Shown here: in pieces, positions 49,558 to 60,523 of the stretch
How the letters are laid out: the number at the start of each line of letters is the position of its first letter
How positions within the stretch are numbered: position 1 is the first letter of the stretch
Origin: Rhyacichthys aspro
Taxonomy: Eukaryota; Chordata; Actinopteri; Gobiiformes; Rhyacichthyidae
Assembly: GCA_036850595.1 (NCBI GenBank)
Contig: CM072155.1
Coordinates: 11,286,256-11,350,255, forward strand
Length of the DNA stretch: 64,000 nt
Reading direction: 5' to 3'
Notes under the pieces: model-generated
What the model saw: the letters and a program-made list of their open reading frames with translations, nothing else
Databases searched by the model: none
What the model was told of the DNA's origin: nothing
Translations under genes and position numbers: made by a program

Positions 49558-52500
49558 ATGTCAGACGCAGATGTGCACAACGAAGACGAAAAGCCCAAAG
49601 GTGTATTTTCCACTTTAGTGGCTGATGGAGACTGGATGTTTCACAAAGGAGAATATAAGAAAGCTATAGAGAGCTACACAAAGGTATAGTTCAAATGCAC
49701 AATAACTTTTCTGTGTAATGCTATGTCAGTAACAGATTAAGAAGTGTTTTGTTTACTCATTGAAGGCATTGACATTAAAGCCTGAGGACAGAGGCTGCTA
49801 TGTTGGGACATCCAAATGCTACTTAATGATGGGGAACCCTGAAAGTGCTTTGAAAGAGGCAGAGGCTTCACTCAAAGGAGACAAGACATATTTCGAGGTC
49901 CAGAATGTCAAGTTTTGTTGGATAATAACAACAATGAAATAACATGACAGCTCAAGCCATGTAGGGATATTTAAAATTGAACTCTTTTAACTAGTGAGTA
50001 GTGTATCTTTTGTAGGGGCTGTACCAGAAAGCAGAGGCGCTCTATTACATGGGAGAGTTTGAATTTGCAAAAGTGTCTTACCACAGAGGGCTGGAGCTTC
50101 GTCCAGAAATACACGAGTTCAGAGTAGGCATCCAAAAGGCTCAGGAGGCCATGGAAAACGCTGTTGGTTGTAAGTCAGTTTATTCATCCTGCCATGCCTT
50201 AGATTTCATTACCAAGACTCAGATAAAATGTATTTTTCTGTCCAGGTCCTTCGTCTGTAAAGCTTGAAAACAAGGGAGACCTTAAGTTTTTCCAGACAGA
50301 TGAAGAGGTGAGTCAGTATCATTTTATGAATTGAATATATATCTGATAACATACACAAATCTTAACAATAGGCATAGGCACATCTGTTTGCACTTGCAAT
50401 TTATAGACCTCTTTTATACTACCTGTCATTATTTAATGCTGCCTAATTTGTTGTTGGACATCCTTATGCTTCCAACGTTGGTGAAGAAGACACATCCAGC
50501 GACAGTAATTCAACAGCTGATGGTAGAAAAAACACAGCAAACGACAAACAAGCCAAAGAGTGAAAAGAGAAACAAACAGCTGCTGGGAGAGTTTTACAGT
50601 GATAAAAAGTATCTAGAGGATCTTCTGAAAGATAAAGGTAAGGCCCTCACACATTTTTAGCAACGCAACATGTTTTCTTTGCCACATTTAATTGTACTTT
50701 CTATTTTCAGATCAGCTGTTTTGTAGTGCTCTGTGCCAGTCTTAGTTTTTACTTTTTAACAATCATGTCAAGTTTTATTCTTCCAGTTTTTACTCTTCCT
50801 GGTTCATGTATAAATCTCATCTGGATTTATTTTGACTATTCCTCTCTGCTCCAGTTTAAACTCTACTACAGCAACCTGCGAAAGCCAAAACTGAAACCAC
50901 AGTGACTTCAGAGGTCCAAAACATAAACTTCCCAATGTCACACAGCCCTCAAGAGCTGAACTAAACAGATGCGGAGCAAAGTTTACAAATACAAACTCGA
51001 AAAATGTAAAGGGCTGCAATACAATTACAATTTTCTAATTAAAATTTTTGTATTATAAACTATATTTACAGGACATTTGAGTCAATTTCCAGGTCATTCC
51101 TGTGACTGGAAAAGTACTCTCTAAATTTCCAGGTTTTTCAGGATGAATAGGACCATTCTTAAATTGAATCTTTTCATCTTTTATATAAATTATATATATA
51201 TAAATTAAAACCTCATATGATTTATGAATCACCATTATTATAGGAATTGGATGGAAAACCTCATTCAATCATTTATCATGAATTAGACTTCGTCGTCTTT
51301 CACTCCCTGATGTTTTGGGATCCTAACATATTGGTCTTAACATATTCTCATATAATTTACTGACTACAACTCAGTATGATAATCAAATCAACTAATAGGT
51401 ATTTTTATTTGATTCATAGACTTGGTTAAAGTTACTACAAAGAAAGGAGAAAGTCTCCAGGATGTCATTAAGGGTTCCCTCAGTTACCTTGACACTTGCA
51501 CTGAGTTCAGGAACAATGAAAAGCCTATTGTGGTGCAAAAAACCTATAAACCCACACAAAAAGGGCATCGACCCAAATCTAGTTCATCCGCTGAACCTCT
51601 TCAGTTTTTCATGAAGAGCCTGGAAGAAATTGATTCAGGTAAACATTGCCTACAGGTTATTGATTGGTTGGGGTTTTTTTTTTAGATTTTTGAACTGAAA
51701 GTGTTTTTGTTTTGTTTTCAGAGTTGATGTCTGGAAATGCAAAGGGTAGTCTTAAAAAGGCTGAAGAGGTCATGAAAACTGTGCAGACATGGTCACTAAA
51801 AGAGGTGCCAGATAAAAAGGAGGTTTTAGGCATTCTACACATTTGTATTGGAAATGCTCTGTTTGAACTTGGTGACATGGACAAAGCACTGGATCATCAT
51901 CGAAAAGATTTGGAGTTGGCAAAGCAATGGTGAGATAAAAACCATGCACTAAAAATAGACACATCACAAAGCATTACACAAGTATCCTCTGATATCTTCT
52001 GTCAACAGTAAACATCAGGAAGCTGTGTCAAGGGCATTGGAAAACATTGGTCATGTCTATGCACAGATGGGACAGTTTGAACAAGCCATTGAGTTGTGAG
52101 TAAATGAGTAACCGACACATTTTCATAGTGCATGAAAAGGTATCTACAGCAAGCTTTTGGTTGTATGTGTAATTCAATTGTTAGCAGTTTATAAGAGCAA
52201 AGATTACCGCAGGTTTTGGTGCTGTTTTTTAGCCGGGAAAAGAAGATTCCCTTGGTTCACGGTGCTTTGGAAAAGACATGTCTGTTTCATGAGCTCGGCA
52301 GGTGTTGCCTGGAGCTGAATCGCTTTGAAGAAGCTCAAAAATATGGCCTCCGTTCAGTCGCTGCCGCAGATGAAACCGACGATGAGAAATGGAAGATGAA
52401 CTCCAATTGTTTGGTTGCACAATCTGAATGTAATTTGATGTGTCTCTTTAAGATGCAATACTAAACAGCTGAATAGTAACCATCAGCTGAACTACTCACT

Positions 52501-52742
52501 CATTTCTGTTTTGTTTTAGTGAAACTTGGAAACTATGAGTCTTCTGTCTCCCATTTTGAGAGAGCCTTAAGCCATGCCAAACTGCAAGATGATGACTCTG
52601 CCACAAATGCAATTGAAGAGGTATGCTCTTTGCTTCTGCTGGCCATATTTCACATAAAATATTTAACCTATTTAATTCTTATTCTGTCTTGTAGGCTCTG
52701 GGTGAAGCAAAACAATACCTAACACTAAATGGGGATGTTTAA
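49558..52742 (+). CDS. odad4: Outer dynein arm docking complex subunit 4 (TTC25)
   Basis: Eleven coding exons are read at 49558-49683, 49766-49897, 50016-50169, 50246-50307, 50487-50637, 51420-51638, 51722-51929, 52009-52095, 52233-52429, 52520-52620 and 52695-52742, giving about 494 residues. The protein is a TPR-repeat component that helps dock outer dynein arms to the doublet microtubules of motile cilia, and its loss causes ciliary dyskinesia. Family signatures include EFRVGIQKAQEA, SVKLENKGDL, KQLLGEFYSDKKYLEDLL, DHHRKDLELAK and LEKTCLFHELGRC. The exon at 50487 has a tandem acceptor (GAAG/AAG), so its start may shift by 3 bases. The donor at 50169 was chosen as the consensus gtaagt. The protein stops after the last TPR block (LGEAKQYLTLNGDV) and lacks the long charged tail of human TTC25 (672 residues). 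Confidence 0.93.
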
Positions 52743-52843
52743 AGATCAGTGTGCCATTTGAGAAGCCCAACAGCAGAAGTGATCAGGTCATATATATGTT
52801 GTACTGTCGTTATTTACAGTATAGTGTGTGCTTTACAGACAAA

Positions 52844-52849
52844 AATAAA
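52844..52849 (+). terminator. Poly(A) signal of ODAD4
   Basis: AATAAA lies about 100 bases after the stop codon at 52742, so the 3' UTR is very short. More AATAA-like sequence follows at 52876-52885. Positions 52890-53580 look like plain spacer with no other feature. Confidence 0.55.
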
Positions 52850-53599
52850 CTGTCAATGCTAGGATGTTTACTGAAAAATAAAAATAATCCTGCAAATAGG
52901 TACTTTGCATTTCTCAAAACTAGTGTGTGTAAGTGTACATAGTACTGGCTTAGTCTATTTGTGGAAGATTTTGGCAACATGATCTGAAACAAAAATTGCT
53001 AACTTATTAACAGTAACTTACTAAACTCTGAAATTGCAACACAGCCTTTTCAGATCAAGTCAAACATGAAGAGATTGCTACTTTTGCCTTTTGCTTAAGT
53101 TGCCCTTTCAGAGTTCTGTTTGCTGCAGGGAACTTCCCCATCTCAGATAATAATGCTACCAGGAAGACCTGAACATTTGCATATTATTTCTTCCTACATC
53201 TCTGGGTGCATTTGGAATACATAATAAAACAGTATAAATAACATTTATAGCCATTCCTTTTATACTGCGCCACATAATATGGTCAAAATTGAGGATCTTC
53301 CTGGTTAAAGACAGATGGATTTAATATCAAATCAAAATTGTGCTCTATGGTCCAAATACACAAAAAATCCAATAAGGAGGTGAATGTTTTATCATCATAT
53401 TATCTTAATATCTTTGTTGTAACTAGAACCTAATGTATTACTTAATCAAATTATGACTTCCCGCTATTCACTATAACGGAACTAGAACAGAACTTATTAT
53501 TATTTATTAAGGCTAAAAATGGAAAGTTGTATATTCATAGCTTGACACCCCTACATGAATTGTGACCCTTGCCGTTCTTCCGCCTTTGACTGGGCGTGC

Positions 53600-53744
53600 C
53601 TGTAGCCCCGCCCACTTTGCGCGTCCCCATGAATTTCCGTTTTTTTCTTGAAGAGCGAGGCGAGAGCGTGTCCGTGGAGCTGCCTTGTCATTGTATGCAG
53701 AGAGAAACGCGTGGTCAGCTGCACCACAGACCGCTACTGAACTG
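53600..53744 (+). promoter_or_regulatory. cnp: CNP promoter and non-coding exon 1
   Basis: A short CpG-bearing stretch contains CCCCGCCC (53606-53613, an Sp1/KLF box) and GCGCGT. It leads into a segment ending ACTG|gtaagc at 53744. The next acceptor in the same gene is at 55520, just before the CNP start, so 53744 is taken as the donor of a 5' UTR exon. The exact transcription start was not located and no TATA box is obvious. The intron 53745-55520 holds no recognised element. Confidence 0.55.
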
Positions 53745-55524
53745 GTAAGCTGGCATTTTGGGCAACAAAGACCGCATTAAAACCTTACTCTAAACCTGTT
53801 CGTATACATTAGCGCAGAGATAGCTGGTGTTACGTGCAGGCTGGAACTTGTATGCGCCACTAACTTGTTTAAGACGTGGCATGCGGCTGCTGTATTGTTG
53901 CTAAGTCAACTATCAGTGCCAGTGTTTTTGTCTGATGTGCCACTCCCCGCTTGGCAGCACTGGCAAACCCCTAATTCTTTGCTTAACCATTACAGATTTC
54001 CCTCTTTATGAAACAAAAATGTCTTTTATTGTGTCATACAGTGGCTGAAAATCTCTTAAATGCTGTTTTCAAATGCATCGATTTCATTATAACGCAACGA
54101 CACGTAAACGGTTGCTGCTTTTGTCATAATTCCCTTTCGTTTTTTGAAGAATCTGAGATTTTATTGTTAAAATGAATTTTAATCTGCCCATAACTAGTGT
54201 TGCTGTTTGTCTGTCTACAGCTTCCTCATAGTCTCATGACACATTGTGGTTTCATATCTGTTAACTTTGTAACAGATTATTACAAGAAATATAGTTAGTT
54301 AAAATAATTGCCACACGGTGGGGGTACTGTGCTTTGAGGTAATCACTTTTCCCTGATGGCCCCATTTTAACTGCCCTTTGTCTGGCGATTACCCACAATG
54401 CCAGTCTCGAGCGTTATTTTCACGCTTTTTATGCTGTATTTGACCTATTTACTGTTGAGACATACTGGGTATCCAAAATTCAAAATGATCTTATGGACAG
54501 TGCCAATAGTTTACCCTTAAATAAAACATGCAAATATTAACTGTATAGCTTCTTTATGGTTTCTCTTTTGCCACTTTGCATTTGATATGACCCACTGAAT
54601 TTACATTTTGTCTGCTTCATCTATTCCTAAAATTAGACAAATAAAAGAGTGCATTGTGGGAAGAAAGTAGACATTGGACAATACCACTGCCATGACTTGC
54701 ATTTGGTTTGGTGTAGTTCATGCTGGTGGCTGAACAATGTTACTGTGCACGTCAGACTAAATTGAAAATTTGATCTGAGTGCACAATATATCAAAGTATA
54801 CAAAGAATAGCTTAAATCAATACTGTGAGTTTTTACCTCATAATATGGAGGCTTAAGATCATTTAATAAAATCCTCAATTCCATATTTGATATGAAAAAG
54901 GAGGAACTTATATCTCTTTTAAAGACTGTGCCTCATTTGACAGATATCCCACTAAATAACTTGCTTATGAAACACATTGCTTGCCTCAACAAGTCACATC
55001 AACATAAATTTACATAACAGTTTAAAGGAAATGGTATTTCATGTTTTAAGCATTCACACTTTGCATGTCAAAAAAGAGAAATCAAACTGTGCTGCAAATA
55101 AAGTAAAAAACATTATTCAGCCCTTGAACTGTGTCCATGTGTTGTATCAGAAATGTGTCGTAGTACGTTTATATAATAATCCAGTGATGTCCTGATACTT
55201 TTTTCCAGAACAAGTATAAATCTGTACAATTGAGTACTAAACTTCAGAACCATGTTAATAATTTTTGTTACTAAGTTTTAAGTAATGTGTTTTGAAGGTG
55301 AATGTTTTTGTGCCTGATGACAGTAAGCATTTTGCTGTACTTTTATTACTTATAATGAAATATTTCCAAACAATGCTTGATAGAGGAAAAAATGGAAAAA
55401 AACTAAAATGACCCATATGATATTCTATTATGAGTTGTATTTTGTCATAGTCAGTGAAGTATTACATTAATTAGATGTCCTTTTGCTCCAAAAAATGTTT
55501 TTCATTTGTCTGTGTTGCAGGTTA

Positions 55525-55551
55525 ATGGTGGAGTGCTCAGTTGGAGTTTAA
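55525..55551 (+). CDS. Short upstream ORF in the CNP 5' leader
   Basis: ATG at 55525 begins an 8-residue frame (MVECSVGV) that stops with TAA at 55549-55551, seven bases before the CNP start codon at 55559. The first ATG in exon 2 is therefore not the CNP start. Translation of CNP would need leaky scanning or re-initiation, if this exon arrangement is right. Confidence 0.5.
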   Translation: MVECSVGV

Positions 55552-55558
55552 ACGCAAC

Positions 55559-57798
55559 ATGGACGCCGAGCAGAGTGCTGAGGTATTAGAGGGATCTGAA
55601 GCTCCACAACAGGAGACCGTGATGGAAAAAGAGTTTATGTCGAAAGCAGAGACACCAGTGGAAGCTGCGGAGCCTGAGAAGACACCAGCTGCCGACAAAG
55701 AGAGTGAGCAGTCGGCAGTAAACGGCCATGCAGAAGTCGAAGATACGGTCCATTCAGAAAAATATGAGGACAAAACAGAGGAGAAGACTGAGGAGAACAT
55801 GCCAAAAGAAGATCCAAAGATAGAGCAAGGAATGGGTGATTTGTTTGATAAGGCTGGCATAGTTGCTGCTGAAGGTGAAGAAACAGAAAACAACCAGCCT
55901 GAACAGGACCCCATTCAAGAAAAGCCTCTGGCAGCACAAACAGATGAAGCCTTACCTGAACCAGCCACGTCACAGCAGCCGCTAGAAGTTCAACCCCCCA
56001 AAGAAGTAGAGAAAGTGGCAGAAAAAATAGAAGCCAAGGCTGAATTGAATAGCACTAAATATGAGGCAGGAGATACAGTGAAAGAAGGAGAGATGGTAGA
56101 ACCAGAAAAGAACGGAGAAGACAAGCCAGCAGAGATTGTGTTGGCTTCTCAAGATAAAAAAACTAAAGCAGAGGAGTCAAAGGGGGATGAAAGTGGGAAT
56201 ATTCAAACTATAAAGGAAGTAAAAGAACCTGAGAAATCTGATACAAAGGAAGCTGAGGCAACAACAACAGCAGCAGAGGTTACTGCATCTGAACAGAAAG
56301 AGGCAGAGGAAGAGACCAAACAGGAAGAGGATCCAACTCCTGAAGCTGGATCTCTTGCATTTCCCATTTTGGATGAGAAGGCCAAAGGTATACTGCGAAC
56401 CACTCGCACCCTGGTTGTCCTCAGAGGTCTTCCAGGAAGTGGCAAAAGCTTCCTCGCTCGTGCCATCGCCGCTGCTTATGAAGACCACTGCTCTGTTATC
56501 TCTGCCGACGACCACGGGATAAAGCCAGAGAACCCTGACTCATCTGCAGATGGATACAAAGCTCTAGATGAGGCTGTCGTGGCTTGTTGCAGTGCCACTA
56601 CTTCCCCTATCCTTGTTGTGGTCGACGATACCAACCACACCCAGGATCGTTTGGCCCGACTCAGAGGAATTGCTAAGCAGCACCAGCTTGTGGTGATCTT
56701 CTTGGAGCCTCGTACAGAGTGGAGCAGAGATGCCACACAGCTGGCAAAGAAGTCCAAGCGTGGACTGGAGCAGTCCAAAATAGAGGCCATGAAAGCGCCC
56801 CTTGATGAAACATCCCTTCCTCTTTACTTTGGCTGGTTTCTTTTCTCCACTGTTCAAGACAAAGTCAGATGCACAGCAATGGACTTCCTTAAAACACTGG
56901 ACACCATGGAAGCCTTTAAGAAACACTTAAGTGACTGTAAGTATGACTGTGTTTTACTTAACATTAATATTGTTTATTATTAATTTAAGTTTGTCTTGAC
57001 TAATTTTCATTAGACATTTTGTTTACAGTTACTGGGAAGGAGGAGAAAGAGGTGGATCTGGAGCAATACTTCAAAGCCAAAGGAACCCTTCACTGCACCA
57101 CAAAGTTCACTAACTATGGGAAGGCAGATGGGGCCAAGGAGTATGCAGAGAAACAAGTAAGTGTGGCAGTAAATTAGTGAGAAACCTCAGAGTTTGGTAA
57201 CAATTGCTTAAATTGACCGAACCTCAGTTATGTCATTGGCATATTCAACATATTACTGTAAATATTCAGCTCTAGTGTCTGTTTTGGTTTTTTGAGGTAA
57301 ATGTTACTTACACTAAACACGTTCATACTCTTCTTTCTTTAGGCTGTTAAGGATTTGTATTCATCCTTCACTGACCTGTCACTGAGTGCGCTCTTCGTCA
57401 CTCCACGCACCGTCGGAGCCAGAGTGTCCCTCAACGAGGAGCAGCTTCTGCTGTGGCCTGACGATGCTGAAAAGGAGGCAGAGTCCGTTGTTCCAGCAGC
57501 CACATCTCTGCCCCTGGGCAGCCGTGCTCACATCACTCTTGGCTGTGCAGAGGGCGTCCAGCCTGTTCAAACTGGCTACGACCTCCTGGAGATCCTGGCT
57601 CTGCAAAAAGACGGGCAGCAAGGGGAAGAGGTGGAGGAGATGGAGCCCGGCACGCTGACGTATTACGGGGAAGGGAGGTGGTATCTGGCCCTCAGAGAGC
57701 CGATCTGCGCCCCGGCCTGCTTCTCCAGCATTTACAAAAGCAAAGCACCTGGGCAAGCCAAAAAAGAGAAGAAGAAGCCAAAGTGCACCATTCTTTAA
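55559..57798 (+). CDS. cnp: 2',3'-cyclic-nucleotide 3'-phosphodiesterase, fish RICH type
   Basis: Coding exons are 55559-56936, 57029-57156 and 57343-57798, for 653 residues. The enzyme converts 2',3'-cyclic nucleotides to 2'-nucleotides. In mammals it is a myelin protein, and in goldfish and zebrafish the RICH form is induced in regenerating neurons. The first about 280 residues are a low-complexity Glu/Lys/Thr/Ala-rich acidic domain. Next comes a polynucleotide-kinase-like domain with P-loop GLPGSGKS at 290-297. The phosphodiesterase domain follows, with the two 2H motifs HCTT at 481-484 and HITL at 565-568. The C-terminus CTIL is a CaaX prenylation box for membrane attachment. All catalytic motifs are present, so the enzyme should be active. 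The start is the ATG at 55559, which is in frame and follows the acceptor at 55520. The frame extends 18 bases further upstream without an ATG. Confidence 0.95.
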
Positions 57799-58629
57799 AA
57801 AGTTGATATGGGATGACAAAAGGATTAGGTTTAGTCTGTGAAAGGCTTGTGTGTTTGTGCTGCTTCATCTAAAGCCAAACCCAAATGTGCCTTTGTTATT
57901 GATTTGCACCACAACCTAAGATGCCTTTAAATCAGTTCGGCTTGTTGTTAACTTCTTGTCAGTATCCTGTTACACATAGCGACGCAAGTGTTGTGAAACC
58001 GTAAATCCAAAAGTGTTGTGAGCTGCAGCTTCAGGTTTACTTTAAAACAACACTCACAAATGTCTTAACCATAGATTAGTCCCATATACATTTCTCACAT
58101 ATAACAGTTGTCTAGTAACATTCATTGCATGCTTAACAAGTTAACCATATCATCTTAGTTACAGTCATATATTTCTGCAAATGTAGCTCTGTCTCATAGA
58201 TTTGTCTGGTCTATGCTAGTCCTCGAAGGTTTAGGTGTTCAGTACATGTGATTGTTGGATGTGGCAGCTTAGGGAGTAATTAAACGGTAGCATATGGGCC
58301 AAAGTTAAGTGTTTCTGACTGAAATCTCATAGAGAGTGGTCCTTTTTTGTCTTTGCACTGTGCATAGTTGAAAAAGGGAGAATGTTGATGCCATTTTGTT
58401 TCAACAGCGAGCACTTAAGAAATGCTGTGAAATCATTAAATTCAGTGTTTTGCTATTTTTTTCTACTGCTCCAAAAAAAAAAAAAAACCCTGCAAAATTG
58501 ACCGCTTTTTACCCTTTCTGAACAGCACTACGCATTCTGCATTTGTACTTTTCTTTCTCTACCTAAAGGGCAGTCCCTATTCTGTGTAGTTCCTATCAAT
58601 CACTATTTTTGCACTTGTTTTGTACACCT

Positions 58630-58635
58630 AATAAA
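58630..58635 (+). terminator. Poly(A) signal of CNP
   Basis: AATAAA lies 830 bases past the stop at 57798, and an A-rich run plus TGTCATTGTGT follow downstream. The interval 57799-58629 reads as 3' UTR. Confidence 0.6.
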
Positions 58636-59189
58636 AGAAAAAAAAGCTTTGATCCATTCATGTCATTGTGTAATACTTTAAACAGCATAACTAACCTCAA
58701 ATCAATATAGGAATAAACAGGAAATGTGAACTATAATGAGCATATTGGGCTATTTGTATATTAAATGCAGACAGTAACTTTATTTTTGAAAGCCTGGCTT
58801 TATCTTATACTTTCATATATCATAATAATCCACTAATTGGTAAAAACTGCCAACTTGTTAAATTCATAGGCCTTGGTTTGATATAATATAGGTCACTACT
58901 AGGAAAAATATAGCAGGTAAACTTTAGGTAGTTTTTTCTTTAACCAGCAGAGGGCGGTCATAACTTATTAGAAACTTGGTGTTTGCAATCCATCATATTT
59001 TAAACATATTTTGAATTTTATGTAATTATTGACTTTTTTCCTATTTAGGCCAGATAGACATTGAGCTAAAATATAGGGCAATGGCTTCTAAAAGGCCATG
59101 AACTCGCTTGTGAATAACCCACAATCCTACATACTTAACCTCTAGATACCTCTGTGGTCAGCTCATGTTGGTTGAGATGAGGGTTTCTC

Positions 59190-59309
59190 ATTGGCTGTGC
59201 GCAGATAAAGAGCAGTGTTGAGCCAATCAACACAATCCCTGGACAATAACCCCGCTGTCTTCATTATGGAGTGCACACTCTGAGGTTGAGTTGCGTGTGT
59301 GGAGTTTTG
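59190..59309 (+). promoter_or_regulatory. Candidate ACLY promoter with paired NF-Y boxes
   Basis: ATTGG at 59190-59194 and CCAAT at 59223-59227 lie in opposite orientation about 33 bases apart, a spacing common in NF-Y-driven promoters. The ATTGG box is followed by GTGCGCAG. Mammalian ACLY promoters use NF-Y and Sp1, and no other gene starts nearby. A weak donor (TTTT|gtaaag) follows at about 59310. The assignment to ACLY is inferred. Confidence 0.35.
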
Positions 59310-60291
59310 TAAAGAAATCAGAGGCTTTCAGGTTCCTTCAGTCTGTCGGAATTTCTGACATTCATTTTCTGTTCAACGTAAAACTTTGGGGGGAAAAAAG
59401 TTGACAGTTTATTCTTAAAGAGTCATGGATAGATAATTATAACTTAGAGACCATACTACAGTGTCAAAGCCTCCATGAAATGAAAGATCAAACTAAACTA
59501 AACTGAATCCGGATGAAGTTTTCTTTTTTCTTTTTCGTTTTTTAAATGCAACATTAATGCAAAAGGTAAAATAAATGAATAGATACCTGGTATGGAAACA
59601 ACAAGGTATACAACATGAACACTAGAGAAAAGAAACACTAAAATGTACTCTAGGACAATAGGAAGTATGATTTTCAGAGAAATGTTAGTAAACAAACCTG
59701 GCCTCATGTCCCAACCTCTTTTGGGTGTTCATCGGTAAATAGAAGTCAAATCTAGATTTAGTCAGTCCATGTAAAAAGAACAATATAATGGCAAAACAGG
59801 CCAGTTGCTTTAAAGATTCAAATTCCCCTCTGCGTTGTTTTAGAAGGTCACAGATATGGCCTCATGAGTAAGGACTTTTTAATTTAATTTTTTATTTTTC
59901 ATAACCACTCTCCATATTATGCCTCTAAAGGTATACATAAACAATTATACCTTCCTAAATAAATACACCTACCTCCTCAGCTCTGTACCTTGACTTAAAG
60001 TATTCATTCTCTCACTGTTCACACATATACTACTGATGTCATTGCCCGATGTCTAATCAATTACACCTTTGATACAGGCATTTATGGCATTTGTTGTGGA
60101 ACCAAGGAGAGAATTGCTTAAGGTGTAAAGGTTAATCTGAAGTTTAATAAAATATCATAAATATGAAAGCACAACTTTAAAAGCAGTTGTTAATTGTTGA
60201 GGTAAACCTTTCATGTCAGGATAGGTTGTATATACATGAGCCTGTTATGTGTGTACAAAAACTTGGAAAATGTGTCAGATTTTTCCCACAG

Positions 60292-60523
60292 TCCCTAAAT
60301 GCAGCAATAGAGCATGGTGCGGATTTAACCAATCAGGAGGCCAGAAACATCAGCCTAGCCTCTCGCCAGATGAAAGACGGACACAAAACTGTCCGGAAGC
60401 ACCAGGCTCCTCCACCTCTGGTCCTTTCAGCGGCAGGACAGGAGCTCTTCTGCCGACAAACTCATCTGTTCATCCCGCAACACACTCCCAGAGCTGTCAG
60501 GAAAGAGGAAAGCCAACTTAAAG
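60292..60523 (+). other. Candidate exon of unknown assignment between CNP and ACLY
   Basis: The acceptor ttttcccacag precedes 60292, and the donor aag|gtaaat follows 60523. The 232 bp between are more CpG- and GC-rich than their flanks and stay open in two frames. It contains CCAATCAGG at about 60329. It could be a 5' UTR exon of ACLY, a lncRNA exon or a coding exon of something I do not recognise. The frame includes NAAIEHGADL. Confidence 0.35.

Noticed and set aside
55537..56926. Several long open frames on the minus strand across the CNP exon (up to 125 codons)
   Set aside because: They are antisense shadows of a GC-balanced coding exon, with no splice context and no recognisable domain.
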